DNA of 64,000 bases from Pontiella desulfatans (GTDB taxonomy: Bacteria > Verrucomicrobiota > Kiritimatiellia > Kiritimatiellales > Pontiellaceae). The stretch covers positions 186,001-250,000 of the forward strand of contig NZ_CAAHFG010000001.1 of the NCBI RefSeq assembly GCF_900890425.1. The letters run 5' to 3'. A program made the position numbers and the translations under genes. This document shows positions 53,372 to 62,802 of the stretch, piece by piece. The stretch's first letter is position 1. Each line of letters starts with the position of its first letter. The notes under the pieces were generated by a model that made no database searches, was not told the DNA's origin, and saw only the letters and a program-made list of their open reading frames with translations.

Positions 53372-55486
53372 ATGGATTTGGAATCGGTGAACGAAGAGTG
53401 GATTGTGGGATTGGCGGATGGCGAGATCGATGCGTCCGAGCTGGTCGAGGTGCTGGACGGGCTGGTGGATGCGGATCGTGGGCAGGAAGCCGATCGCGGG
53501 GCCCAGCACCTGTTCCAGAAGCTGGCGGAAGACGATAAGGTCGACGATGCGCTGGCGGTCCTCTCGTGGATGGGCGGCGTACGTGGTACGGTCTCGGACA
53601 TCAAGGGGGTGCTCGAAAAGCTCTTTGGCAAGGACCGCAACGCGCTCAAGATGATCGAGCCCGCCGGATTTGGTGGCCAGACCCCGGTCGCCCAATGCTT
53701 TGAGCGCCTGAATCTCCTTCGCTCCCTCAAGACCGGAATGCTTTGCTACAACGAAACCTGGGGCTTCGGCATCATCGAGCATATCGACTTTTTCTACCAG
53801 CAGGTCGAGATCGACTTCGAACGCAAGGGCGATCACGAGATGGCCTTCAGCTATGCCGCCGAAGCGCTCGAAGTGCTCGGCGACGAACACATCCTGGCCA
53901 TCAAGCACAACCATCCGGACAAGCTCGATAAGATGGTCAAGGAGGAGCCGGCCGAGGTCGTGCGCATTACGCTCCGGAGCTATGGCAACATGTCCGTTAC
54001 CCGCCTGATGGAAAAGCTGGTGCCGTCCGTGCTGACCGAAGCCAAATGGAAAAAATTCTGGGAGGGCGCCCGCCGGGCGCTCAAGGATGACGCCTCCGTC
54101 GAGATCCCGAAAAAGCGTTCCGACAACATTGTCTTCCATCGCAAGGGCATGGCCTACGACGACGCATGGTTCGGGATGATCGGTGCCGAACGCGATATCG
54201 AAGGCCTGTTCGAACGCTTCAAGGAGATCATCGAGAAAAAGATCGATATTTCGTCGGAAGCCGCCCAGGAGGTGCTGGCGAACCGCCTCTCCTTCATTAT
54301 TAAAGGCGCGCCGTCTGCCCGTCCCGAGTGGAAGGCCGAAGGCTTCATCTATGCCCGGATGTTCGAAATCGAGCCGACCGATCTGGAGACCGCCAAACTG
54401 ATCCGCGATTTGATCGACGACGATTTGGTCACCATGCTCGACCGCCTGCCGTCGCGCCAGTTGCAGGCGTTGCTGACGATTCTGATCGAAAATGACAAGG
54501 AGGCCGTTATCGGCACCTTGAGCGAAGTGATTCCCGTGGTCAGCCACCCGGTGCTCAATGAAGTGATGGCGGCCTTGATTGCCCATGGCGCCGAAGAGGA
54601 CGTACGCCAGATCATGGCCAGTGCCGTGGCGCGCCGTACGGCCAGCTCGCCCATGTTGCTGTGGTGCCAGCGCTCCACCGAATATGTCGAGAAATGGGAC
54701 CTGATCTCCAAGGGCGATCTCGCCTTCCGCATCCAGGAAGTGCTGGAGGTCAACAGCGCCGGCGCCATGCTCCGCGCACAGAACCAGCTGCGCGAACGCT
54801 TCCAGACGGAAGAATGGCTTCACGATGTGATGGGCGCCATGACCGAGCAGCAGCGCCGCGACTTCATGCGCCGCATCCACGAAGGCAACGGGTGGGATGC
54901 GCTCGACCGCAAGTCGGTTGTGGCCAAGGTGCTTCGCAAGTTCCCCGAATTGCAGGATATCATTCTCCCGACCGCCGGGCAGGCCGCTACGAGACGGGAA
55001 GTTCCGCAGACCTCCACGCGCAGCTATACCCTGCGCCAAAAACAGCTCGAGCGAATCATGACGGTCGATATCCCGGAAAACTCCAAGGAAATCGAAGTGG
55101 CCCGCAGCTATGGCGACCTTCGCGAAAACGCGGAATTCAAATATGCCAAGGAGCGCCAGGGCCTGCTCATGGCGCAGGGCGCTCAGCTGGCCGAGGATCT
55201 GGAAAAGGTCAAACCGACCGACTTCGCCGACATCGGAACCGATGTCGTTGCCGCCGGTTGCGGGGTGGAACTGAGATATGAAGAAACCGGAGCCGAGGAA
55301 ACCTACTACATCCTCGGGGTGTGGGATCAGGACGAAGCCCTCTCGATCATTTCCAGCGAAACCCGGCTGGCAAAGGCGCTCATCGGCCACCGGCCCGGCG
55401 ACAAGGTGGAGATTCCGGCCGGCGAGTGCGAATTGAAGGCGGTTCTGCCTTTGCCCGCAGGCATCAAGGCTTGGATCAGCGCATAG
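53372..55486 (+). CDS. greA: Long GreA-type transcription factor, 704 residues
   Basis: The C-terminal 160 residues are a complete Gre factor. The coiled-coil tip reads ARSYGDLRENAEFKYAKERQ (near 575-595), with the catalytic Asp and Glu of GDLxEN in place, and the FKBP-like C-terminal domain follows (VDxxEALSIISSETRLAKAL, then GDKVEIP). The first 540 residues are a helical region with no domain that I can name (CFERLNLLRSLKTGMLCYNETWGFGIIEHIDFF near 108-140). GreA of Chlamydia has the same unusual long form, so this is a PVC-type trait. Gre factors rescue backtracked RNA polymerase by transcript cleavage. Followed by a terminator. Confidence 0.88.
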   Translation: MDLESVNEEWIVGLADGEIDASELVEVLDGLVDADRGQEADRGAQHLFQKLAEDDKVDDALAVLSWMGGVRGTVSDIKGVLEKLFGKDRNALKMIEPAGFGGQTPVAQCFERLNLLRSLKTGMLCYNETWGFGIIEHIDFFYQQVEIDFERKGDHEMAFSYAAEALEVLGDEHILAIKHNHPDKLDKMVKEEPAEVVRITLRSYGNMSVTRLMEKLVPSVLTEAKWKKFWEGARRALKDDASVEIPKKRSDNIVFHRKGMAYDDAWFGMIGAERDIEGLFERFKEIIEKKIDISSEAAQEVLANRLSFIIKGAPSARPEWKAEGFIYARMFEIEPTDLETAKLIRDLIDDDLVTMLDRLPSRQLQALLTILIENDKEAVIGTLSEVIPVVSHPVLNEVMAALIAHGAEEDVRQIMASAVARRTASSPMLLWCQRSTEYVEKWDLISKGDLAFRIQEVLEVNSAGAMLRAQNQLRERFQTEEWLHDVMGAMTEQQRRDFMRRIHEGNGWDALDRKSVVAKVLRKFPELQDIILPTAGQAATRREVPQTSTRSYTLRQKQLERIMTVDIPENSKEIEVARSYGDLRENAEFKYAKERQGLLMAQGAQLAEDLEKVKPTDFADIGTDVVAAGCGVELRYEETGAEETYYILGVWDQDEALSIISSETRLAKALIGHRPGDKVEIPAGECELKAVLPLPAGIKAWISA

Positions 55487-55506
55487 CCGGTTCGGCCCGC
55501 CCGCAC

Positions 55507-55546
55507 ATGCCCGGCTTCCGGATTATGGAAGGCGGGCATTTTTGTT
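55507..55546 (+). terminator. Terminator after the greA gene
   Basis: ATGCCCGGCTTCC (55507-55519) pairs with GGAAGGCGGGCAT (55527-55539) with one mismatch, followed by TTTTGTTT. Confidence 0.85.
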
Positions 55547-55605
55547 TAATCTCCGTGACCCACCGGAACGATTTCCATAGGATGTCCGCATTTCTGGAGG
55601 TATGA

Positions 55606-58185
55606 ATGGATCAACCCGACGCCGACCGCAATCTCGATTCAACGGAAACCACCGACGCCACGGCCGCGACCGGCTCCTCGCTGGAGCTGGGCAAGGTCAA
55701 GCAGGTGCTTTCCGTCAAAATGGAAAAGCCGGAATCGCACTACACCACCATCACCCCGCTCGGCAAGGGCTCTTTCGGCGAGGTGCATGGCGCCAGCGAC
55801 ACGCTGCTGGGGCGCGAGGTGGCCATCAAGTCCATCAAGAGCCAGTTCCGGGAAGAGCAGGACGTGGTCGATCGCTTCCTCAAGGAGGCGCGGGGCACCG
55901 CGCAGCTCGAGCATCCCAACATCATGCCGGTACATGAGATGGGGATGACCGATGAGCTGGGAATCTATTTCACCATGAAGAAGATCGAGGGGGAAAACCT
56001 CAAGGAGCTCCTCGACAAGCTTCAGGTCAACACGGCGTTCTTCCAGAAACAGTATCCGCTGAACGTCCTGCTCGAAATGTTCCTGGCCGTCTGCAACGGG
56101 GTGGCCTTTGCCCATAGCAAGGGCGTGATCCATCGCGACCTCAAGCCCGCCAACATCATGATCGGGGAGTTTGGCGAAGTCCTGGTGCTCGATTGGGGGC
56201 TGGTGAAGCAACTCAATGACGAGGAGGTCGAACCCGGCAAGGTGCAACTGCGCATGGAGGAGTTCGAAGACGGCTCCCGCACGCTCGATGGCGCCATTTC
56301 CGGAACTCCCAACTACATGTCGCCGGAGCAGGCGGAGGGCAATATCGACGCGATCGACTTCCAAAGCGATGTCTACAGCCTCGGCGCCATTCTCTACCAC
56401 ATGTTGACCTACCTTCCGCCCTTCGAGAAAACACAGTTGCGAAAGCTGCTCGAAAACGTCAAGCAGGGCAATTTCCAATCACCGCGCAAACGCCGGCCGG
56501 AAATGAAAATCCCGCGCGAACTCGATGCCATTTGCATGAAGGCCATGGCCCGCTTCCAGGTCAACCGCTACCGCTCCGTCGAACAGCTTGCCGACGATAT
56601 CCGCAACTATATCGGCCACCGCGACGTGAGCGCCTACCGGGCACCGCGCCATGTGCGCTTCTGGAAATCCTGCCGCCGGAATCCGGTTAAATCCAGTGTA
56701 ACCGCCGCCGTCGTCCTTGTGTTGGGACTGGTCTTCGGTGCGCAACGCGCCATGATTCAGGGCGCCTATGACCAGGATCTGAAAACCGCCAACGACCACC
56801 TTGTCGCTGGCGAGAAGCTGGTGGTGGATGCGAAGGAAAAAATGACACAACTCCAGGATCTGTGTGCCAGTGCGGTGCAGCGCGAGGAGACGCCGGAAGA
56901 AACCCAGCTGCGCGGTGAACTGGAGGAGGTGTTGCGGAACATCAACACCGAATTCAATATTGCACTCAGCAACTATGAAAGCGTGCCGCTGCCCCTCCGC
57001 CGGAAAAAGCCGATCAAGCAGGGGATCTACCATATCTACCGAAACCGGATTGAGTTGGCCCTCTTCCGGGACGATGTCAAGTTGGCCGGCGAGTGGTTGA
57101 ACGAAGTCGATGCCCTGTTGAATGCGTGGGGTAAGACGCCCACCGCCGAGGCGGCGGCATTCCTGTACCATGCCCGCGAACGGGTTGGCGGGGTCGGTCG
57201 TCTGGAGCTAACCGCATCCGACAACGTGGAAAATGTAATCATCCTTGCCCTGAAGCCCGGCGGCGGAAGGCTGGTGATCGACCACGATGTGGCCATTGCC
57301 AAAAGAAAGCCGCCCATCAACATCGACGCCGTCGAGCCGGGCTCCTACTTGGCGATGGCCTCGCTTTCCAGCGGGGGGGGGATGCGACCCTTCCCGATTC
57401 ATATCGGCCATGGCGAGGCCAAGGTTCAGCACATGGACTTCCCTTCCGAATTCCCCGAAGGCATGGCTTTCATCCCCGCCGGGAAATTTGTTTTCGGCGG
57501 GCAGGAATCCCGGTTCTATCGCGGCAAGGTGGTGGAGCTGGACGCGTTCTTCATCAAGGAGACCGAAGTCACGTTTGGCGAATATCTCGAGTTCTGGAAA
57601 AGCCTGCCGGATCCGGTTTTGAAGAAAAACTACCGAAGCAGAATCCAGGTGGTTGAAACCGAGCGCGAGTTCCACAATGTCTGGGACGACGAAGGAAACA
57701 TGTTGCACCCCGACAAACTCGATGTGGTGCACCCCGTCGTCGGGATCACGCGTCAGGCGGCGGAAGCCTACTGCGAATGGATGGGCAAGCGCATGGGGGC
57801 CGCCATCTCCCTACCATCCGTCAAACAGTGGGAAAAGGCCGCGCGCGGGGTCGATGGGCGAATCTACGTTTGGGGCAACGTGTTCGATGAGCGCTTCGCC
57901 CTCACCAGGAAGAATAAAAAGGGGAAGGAAAAGTATCCGGCCTTTGCCCCTCCGAAAAGCTTCATGTCGTCCGATAAATCGGTCTACGACGTGTTCGACA
58001 TGGCCGGCAATGTCCGCGAGATGACCTCCACGCCCTTGCCGACCGACGAGGAATTCTTCCAGCTCAAGGGGGGTAGTGCTTCCACGCCGGAAAACTTCCT
58101 GCCCTGCTCCTATTCCTCCGATACGCCCGTTGTCCCGAGCGATGTCGGATTCCGCTACATCATGGAACTGCCGAAGAAACCATGA
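55606..58185 (+). CDS. Ser/Thr kinase with C-terminal SUMF1/FGE domain
   Basis: 859 residues. Kinase domain about 46-325: glycine loop GKGSFGEV 53-60, Lys75, HRDLKPAN 176-183, DWG 196-198 and GTPNYMSPEQ. A membrane helix lies near 365-380 (SSVTAAVVLVLGLVFG), then a coiled coil. The last 240 residues form a formylglycine-generating-enzyme-like domain: FIPAGKFVFGGQESR, FFIKETEVTFGEYLEF, VVGITRQAAEAYCEWMGKRMG, LPSVKQWEKAARGVDG and VFDMAGNVREM. This matches chlamydial Pkn-type kinases. The FGE part is probably a ligand-binding module. It overlaps the hemF-like gene by 4 bases (ATGA). Start uses GGAGG. Confidence 0.9.
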   Translation: MDQPDADRNLDSTETTDATAATGSSLELGKVKQVLSVKMEKPESHYTTITPLGKGSFGEVHGASDTLLGREVAIKSIKSQFREEQDVVDRFLKEARGTAQLEHPNIMPVHEMGMTDELGIYFTMKKIEGENLKELLDKLQVNTAFFQKQYPLNVLLEMFLAVCNGVAFAHSKGVIHRDLKPANIMIGEFGEVLVLDWGLVKQLNDEEVEPGKVQLRMEEFEDGSRTLDGAISGTPNYMSPEQAEGNIDAIDFQSDVYSLGAILYHMLTYLPPFEKTQLRKLLENVKQGNFQSPRKRRPEMKIPRELDAICMKAMARFQVNRYRSVEQLADDIRNYIGHRDVSAYRAPRHVRFWKSCRRNPVKSSVTAAVVLVLGLVFGAQRAMIQGAYDQDLKTANDHLVAGEKLVVDAKEKMTQLQDLCASAVQREETPEETQLRGELEEVLRNINTEFNIALSNYESVPLPLRRKKPIKQGIYHIYRNRIELALFRDDVKLAGEWLNEVDALLNAWGKTPTAEAAAFLYHARERVGGVGRLELTASDNVENVIILALKPGGGRLVIDHDVAIAKRKPPINIDAVEPGSYLAMASLSSGGGMRPFPIHIGHGEAKVQHMDFPSEFPEGMAFIPAGKFVFGGQESRFYRGKVVELDAFFIKETEVTFGEYLEFWKSLPDPVLKKNYRSRIQVVETEREFHNVWDDEGNMLHPDKLDVVHPVVGITRQAAEAYCEWMGKRMGAAISLPSVKQWEKAARGVDGRIYVWGNVFDERFALTRKNKKGKEKYPAFAPPKSFMSSDKSVYDVFDMAGNVREMTSTPLPTDEEFFQLKGGSASTPENFLPCSYSSDTPVVPSDVGFRYIMELPKKP

Positions 58186-59204
58186 GCCCCATATCCGCTT
58201 CATCCGCGCAGGCGGCAAGGGCGCTGGCCCTTGTTGAAGCCTTGCAATCCCGTTTTGTGGCAACCCTCGAAGAACTGGGCGGGCAGGCATTCCTTTGCTC
58301 CGAATGGTTGCGCGATGCCGGACGGCACGGCGGTGGTCGCCGTTTCGGGGTGGAGGATACCGCCTTGCTCGGACGCGCATCCGTCAATGTTTCGCAGGTG
58401 CACTACAACGATGATCCCGACCGAAAGCTCGGTTCGGCATCCGCCATATCCACCATTGTCCATCCGGCGCATCCGCAGGCACCCTCTGTGCACATCCACA
58501 TTAGCTGGACAGAGATGAAAGGCGGCAACGGCTACTGGCGTATCATGGCCGACCTCAACCCATCGCTTCCTTCCGATGCCGACAAGCAACGGTTCATACA
58601 TGCCCTCAACGCCGCCGCCCCGGAACAATTCGCCGAAGCAGTGGAGCAGGGCGGGCGCTACTTTTTCATTCCGGCCCTCGGCCGCCACCGCGGCATCGCC
58701 CACTTCTATCTGGAAAACTTCAATACCGGCGACTTCGAAACCGACCATGCCCTTGCGCAACGGGTGGGGGAGGCGGCCATCGAGACCTATGCCGGAATCC
58801 TATCGGATGCCGTTCGCGTTGCCGCCCCTCCGGCGGAAGAGGATCTAGCGGCCCAGCTCGCCTACCATACGCTATACTTTTTCCAGGTGCTCACCCTCGA
58901 TCGCGGAACCACCTCCGGCCTGATGGTACACAACCAGAACGATGTCGGCATCCTCGGTTCGCTGCCTCCGCGCATCGACAAAAACCTGCTCGCCTCCTGG
59001 CGTTCCAGAATGCCCGAACCGCAGGATCGCTTGCTGGATGCCTTGCTCGCCGCACTGCCCCACAAGGGCATCTGCACCATCGGCGAACCCACCAAGCAAC
59101 AGCTCGCCAACGCCGTCCGCGCGCACTACCAACAATTCCCTGAAGCCCTAAACCTGCAAGCATCCGGCAACACCACCCCGCCCACCGTCGAAAACCATAG
59201 GTAG
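58182..59204 (+). CDS. hemF: Divergent oxygen-dependent coproporphyrinogen III oxidase (HemF-like)
   Basis: 340 residues, against about 300 for E. coli HemF. Recognisable blocks: GGGRRFGVEDTALLGRASVNVSQVH near 50-75, VHPAHPQAPSVHIHISW near 95-110, LGRHRGIAHFYLENFNTGDFE near 165-185 and LDRGTTSGLMV near 240. The usual GGGFDLTP segment is degraded to RIMADLNPS. HemF decarboxylates coproporphyrinogen III using O2 for haem synthesis, which would be odd for a strict anaerobe. Overlap with the kinase gene argues for shared translation. I am fairly confident about the family and less so about activity. Confidence 0.7.
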   Translation: MSPISASSAQAARALALVEALQSRFVATLEELGGQAFLCSEWLRDAGRHGGGRRFGVEDTALLGRASVNVSQVHYNDDPDRKLGSASAISTIVHPAHPQAPSVHIHISWTEMKGGNGYWRIMADLNPSLPSDADKQRFIHALNAAAPEQFAEAVEQGGRYFFIPALGRHRGIAHFYLENFNTGDFETDHALAQRVGEAAIETYAGILSDAVRVAAPPAEEDLAAQLAYHTLYFFQVLTLDRGTTSGLMVHNQNDVGILGSLPPRIDKNLLASWRSRMPEPQDRLLDALLAALPHKGICTIGEPTKQQLANAVRAHYQQFPEALNLQASGNTTPPTVENHR

Positions 59205-59384
59205 TTTTGTGGGGCCGGCGACTCTCCACACGATGAGGCTATGGTTTTGTTTTAATGCGCTAACCTTGACGGACGGAGGCTGCCTTGGTTCTGCCTGGCC
59301 GGAATGAATTCGGTGCAACTTGAAACTTGGCATTCGGTGCAAAGAAATTATCTTCGATGGCATTAACCGAACGGAGATGGTGCC

Positions 59385-60470
59385 ATGATGGAAGACATTG
59401 CTTTTGGCGAGATTACTTGGAGGCAGATCCTCTTTTTGTTGGGCTGGGTTGTCGGGGCAATGCTGCTCGGTAAATTGATCCAGCTGGTCTTGAACGGGAT
59501 GGGCAAGACCAAGCGTTTCGAATCGCGCCCGTGGGTGCTGGTGGCCTTCAAATCGTTTTCCCGGCCGATCCCCTTCCTATTCCTTACCATTGGGCTGCGG
59601 TATGGCCTGCAGACCCTGTCGTTCAGTGACGGGGTAGAGGAAATCATTGCCGATTGCTTTGGCGTGCTCTTCACGATTGTCGTCACCTTCTTTGTCTATT
59701 CGATGGTGGACGTGATCGACCATGCCATTACGCACGTCACGAAAAAGACTAAAACCACCATGGACGATATGATGGCACCGATGGTGCGCAAGAGCCTTCG
59801 GGTGGTCATCGTGATCCTGGCGCTGGTGCAGATTGCCCAGATCCTGAGCGATAAACCCATCACGTCGATCATCGCCGGCCTTGGGGTCGGTGGCCTGGCG
59901 GTGGCCTTGGCCGCCCAGGAAACCATCAAGAATTTCTTCGGTTCGCTAGTTATCTTTGCCGACAAACCCTTCGAGCTGGGCGAACGCATCAAGGTGGGCG
60001 GGCACGACGGCACGATCGAGGAAGTCGGCTTCCGTTCCACGCGCCTGCGGACGCTCGATGGCCATCTGGTCACCATGCCCAATGGCGAACTGGCCAACCA
60101 GATGATCCAAAACATCGGCAAGCGCCCCTACATCAAGCGCGTCATGAACGTGACCATCACCTACGACACGCCCCCTGAAAAGGTGCAGCAGGCCATCGAC
60201 ATCCTCAACGAGCTGCTGGAAAACCACGAGGGCATGGACGCGGAGTTTCCGCCGCGGGTCTTCTTCAACGACTTCAACGATTGTTCGCTGAACCTTCTCG
60301 TCATCTACTGGTATCATCCGCCCGAATACTGGGACTACCTCAAGCACGCCAACTGGCTCAACATGGAGCTGCTCAAGCGCTATAACGAAGCCGGAATCGA
60401 ATTCGCCTTCCCGACCCAGACGCTATATGTCAATAACACCGAGGTGGGGTTGCAACACGGCGCCACTTAG
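59385..60470 (+). CDS. MscS-family mechanosensitive channel
   Basis: 361 residues. Membrane helices lie near 15-35, 55-80, 85-110 and 135-155; the pore helix follows (SIIAGLGVGGLAVALAAQETIKNFFGSLVI, near 163-192). The MscS cytoplasmic beta domain begins at FELGERIKVGGHDGTIEEVGFRSTRLRTLDGHLVTMPN, and the alpha-beta C-terminal part follows. This is the MscS/YbdG/YnaI type, with one more N-terminal helix than E. coli MscS. ATGATG gives two start choices. The gap of 180 bases before it shows no gene. Confidence 0.92.
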   Translation: MMEDIAFGEITWRQILFLLGWVVGAMLLGKLIQLVLNGMGKTKRFESRPWVLVAFKSFSRPIPFLFLTIGLRYGLQTLSFSDGVEEIIADCFGVLFTIVVTFFVYSMVDVIDHAITHVTKKTKTTMDDMMAPMVRKSLRVVIVILALVQIAQILSDKPITSIIAGLGVGGLAVALAAQETIKNFFGSLVIFADKPFELGERIKVGGHDGTIEEVGFRSTRLRTLDGHLVTMPNGELANQMIQNIGKRPYIKRVMNVTITYDTPPEKVQQAIDILNELLENHEGMDAEFPPRVFFNDFNDCSLNLLVIYWYHPPEYWDYLKHANWLNMELLKRYNEAGIEFAFPTQTLYVNNTEVGLQHGAT

Positions 60471-60487
60471 AACGATACCCCGGCGGT

Positions 60488-61105
60488 TTATTCAGAAGGC
60501 TTCCGTGCCACGGAAAGGTGGGGCAGGGCGTCGGTGGGCGGAACGTTTTCCGTTCGGGCCATGCCGGGCGCCCGCAGCAATAGGGTGCCGCCAAGGGTTG
60601 CCGTGCCGTTGGCCGGGTTGCTTCCGTAGAGATAAAGATTGAGGACGAGCAGCGCACAAAGCGCATCCAGCGTGTTTTTCAGGTTGGCCTTTTCCAGGTT
60701 GCTGTCGCGATGGTGCTTCACATCCTGGTAGGCATTCCACCAATCGAGCCGCCCTCCGGAGCTGGCCCATTCGGCGAAGGGATGCTCCGTGCGGTGGAAC
60801 CGGTCCAGGTCAACCGGGGCTTTGTGGATCTCGGGGAATTGGCTCAGGATGGTGCGCTTGTAGTGCCCCATGTTGACGGCTTGGTTTTTGGGGTCGATCA
60901 TCTTGCAGAGCTTTTTGAGGATCCCCTCGCATTCCGTGCAGATGCAGACAATCTGCTTGGCAAACTCGATCGAGCAGGTGGCGTCGTTGGTTTCGGTGCA
61001 CGCAACGTATTGCGTGGCCGCGTGGAAGTCGGATTCCAGTTTCAGGAAATAGATCCAATAGGAATCGTCGAGAGGTTTCTGCTTTTGAACGGCTTGCTTG
61101 GACAT
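60488..61105 (-). CDS. Hypothetical helical protein with KHHR motif
   Basis: 205 residues, mostly helical, no signal peptide. Blocks: YWIYFLKLESDFHAATQYVACTE, FAKQIVCICTECEGILKKLC and DWWNAYQDVKHHRDSNLEKANLKNTLDALCALLVLNLYLYG. The WxxYxxVKHxR pattern with a hydrophobic following helix is seen in HEPN-like proteins of unknown function; assignment is tentative. GGGGG is upstream of the ATG. It lies between mscS (convergent) and the phosphate genes, 98 bases from phoU. Confidence 0.5.
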   Translation of the reverse strand: MSKQAVQKQKPLDDSYWIYFLKLESDFHAATQYVACTETNDATCSIEFAKQIVCICTECEGILKKLCKMIDPKNQAVNMGHYKRTILSQFPEIHKAPVDLDRFHRTEHPFAEWASSGGRLDWWNAYQDVKHHRDSNLEKANLKNTLDALCALLVLNLYLYGSNPANGTATLGGTLLLRAPGMARTENVPPTDALPHLSVARKPSE

Positions 61106-61203
61106 GAACTACCCCCTTCTGGTTGTGCCACGGGTTGATGACCGCAAAGTAAAACACGATACACCCGCCTCTGCAAGGGAGAAGCCGCCGCTCCGGCGAG
61201 CGC

Positions 61204-61866
61204 CTAGCCTTCGGCCGCCTTGTGGCGGACGATGTCGGCCTCGACCATGTAGATGACATCCTCGGCAATATTGCAGGCATGGTCGCCAATTCGCTCGAGG
61301 CGGTGCGTGATGGCCAGCAGGGTGATAAGCGATTCGGCGTGTTCAGGTTCGCGCTGGAGCGCCTCGACGATCTCGTTCTTCATCTCCGACTTCATGTCGT
61401 TGATTTCGTCGTCGTCCTTGATGACTTCCCGGGCGAGGTAGGGGTCGATGTTGATTAGGGAATCGAGGCTTTTGCGCACGATCGTTTTCACGAGATAGGT
61501 CATCTGGTGGAGGTCGAGCGGGATCTTGGGCTTGGGCAGCTTGCTGATCTTGATGCCGTTCTTGGCAATGTCGGCGGCGAGGTCGCCGATACGCTCGAGA
61601 TCGTTGTTCATCTTCATGACGGCAATGATGAACCGCAGATCGATGGCCACGGGTTGGTAGAGGGCGAGGGCCTTGAGGCATTCCTCCTCCACTTCAATCT
61701 CCAGGTTGTCGACGAGCTTGTCGTCGGCAATCACCTTTTGCGCCAGTTCAATGTTGTTTTCCTGGATGGATTTAACGGCCAGCTCGAGGCTTTCATCGAC
61801 CCGCGCACTGAGCGAGTAGATCATTTTCTTGAGGCGTTCGAGTTCTTTTTCCAGATGTTTTGCCAT
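61204..61866 (-). CDS. phoU: Phosphate signalling protein PhoU
   Basis: 220 residues: two three-helix bundles with the PhoU metal-binding motifs near LERIGDLAADIAKNGIK (about 90-105) and LERIGDHACNIAEDVIYM (about 190-208). The E/DxxxD motifs are intact. PhoU links the Pst transporter to histidine-kinase signalling and to phosphate storage. AAGGAG lies 5 bases before the ATG. It is downstream of pstB across an 83-base gap carrying a long hairpin. Confidence 0.93.
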   Translation of the reverse strand: MAKHLEKELERLKKMIYSLSARVDESLELAVKSIQENNIELAQKVIADDKLVDNLEIEVEEECLKALALYQPVAIDLRFIIAVMKMNNDLERIGDLAADIAKNGIKISKLPKPKIPLDLHQMTYLVKTIVRKSLDSLINIDPYLAREVIKDDDEINDMKSEMKNEIVEALQREPEHAESLITLLAITHRLERIGDHACNIAEDVIYMVEADIVRHKAAEG

Positions 61867-61890
61867 GGGGTCTCCTTCGGAGGCTGATTC

Positions 61891-61950
61891 ATAATGCGTA
61901 ATGCGTAATGCGTAATTCGTGACAGTTACGCATTACTCGTTACGCATTAT
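61891..61950. repeat. Long AT-rich hairpin between pstB and phoU
   Basis: The left arm repeats TAATGCGTAATGCG (from 61891) and pairs with CGCATTAC and ATTCGTTACGCATTAT (to 61950) over about 24 pairs with three or four mismatches. The right arm reaches the pstB stop codon. Related words (TAATTCGTAATG) recur before pstB at 62780-62795. Confidence 0.75.
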
Positions 61951-62771
61951 TAACCAAATCGTCCTGTAATATAGTTTTCCGTCTGCGGGTTGTCCGGGTT
62001 GGTGAACAGTTGCTTGGTTTTTCCGAACTCTACCAGCACGCCTTCATACATGAAAGCCGTGAGGTCGGAGACGCGCGCGGCCTGCTGCATGTTGTGGGTG
62101 ACGATGATGATGGTGTATTGCTTGCGGAGCTGGCCGATCAAGTCCTCGATCTTGGCGGTGGCCTTCGGGTCGAGCGCGGAGGTCGGCTCGTCCATCAGCA
62201 GGATCTCGGGTTTGATGGCCAGGGCGCGGGCGATGCAGAGGCGCTGCTGCTGCCCGCCCGACATGCCGAGGGCATTGGCCTGGAGCCGATCCTTCACCTC
62301 GTTCCAGATGGCCGCCTTGCGCAGGCTCTGCTCGACGATCTCGCCCAGCTCCTGCTTGTTCTTCACCCCCTGCAGGCGCGGGCCGTAGGCCACATTGTCG
62401 AAAATGGATTTCGGGAACACATTGGGCTTCTGGAACACCATGCCAACCCGGGCGCGCAGGGTAACCACATCGATGTTCTTCGCGTAGATGTTGTGCCCAT
62501 CGAAGATCATTTCGCCGCTGGCGCTAGTGGAGGGGATCAGGTCGTTCATGCGGTTGATCGAGCGCAGCAGCGTGCTCTTGCCGCAGCCACTGGGGCCGAT
62601 CATGGCGGTAACCCTTTTTTTCGGCACCTTCATGCTCACTTTGCGGACGGCCTCGAAGTCGCCGTAGAACAGGGAAAAATCCTTGGCCTCGATATGCGTT
62701 TCGCGCACTTTGTGGTCGTCGTCGTGGTTGGCGAACGTGTCGATCTTCTTCATGGTGATTTCTTCGGTCAT
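61950..62771 (-). CDS. pstB: Phosphate ABC transporter ATPase PstB
   Basis: 273 residues. Walker [20 protein letters not shown] near 55, Q-loop [10 protein letters not shown], signature [16 protein letters not shown] (here MSGGQQQ), Walker [13 protein letters not shown], and H-loop [15 protein letters not shown]. The N-terminus [20 protein letters not shown] fits PstB. I use the ATG at 62771 (GAGG nearby); other in-frame ATGs lie at 62810 and 62753. It energises phosphate import with PstA/PstC. Confidence 0.95.
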   Translation of the reverse strand: MTEEITMKKIDTFANHDDDHKVRETHIEAKDFSLFYGDFEAVRKVSMKVPKKRVTAMIGPSGCGKSTLLRSINRMNDLIPSTSASGEMIFDGHNIYAKNIDVVTLRARVGMVFQKPNVFPKSIFDNVAYGPRLQGVKNKQELGEIVEQSLRKAAIWNEVKDRLQANALGMSGGQQQRLCIARALAIKPEILLMDEPTSALDPKATAKIEDLIGQLRKQYTIIIVTHNMQQAARVSDLTAFMYEGVLVEFGKTKQLFTNPDNPQTENYITGRFG

Positions 62772-62802
62772 ATTGGCCTCTAACGAGTAATTCGTAATGT
62801 TC

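Noticed and set aside
53162-55390. 742-codon open frame on the minus strand
   Set aside because: It is antisense to the GreA gene, His/Gly/Leu-rich with no family motifs and no ribosome site. The plus strand has clear Gre residues.
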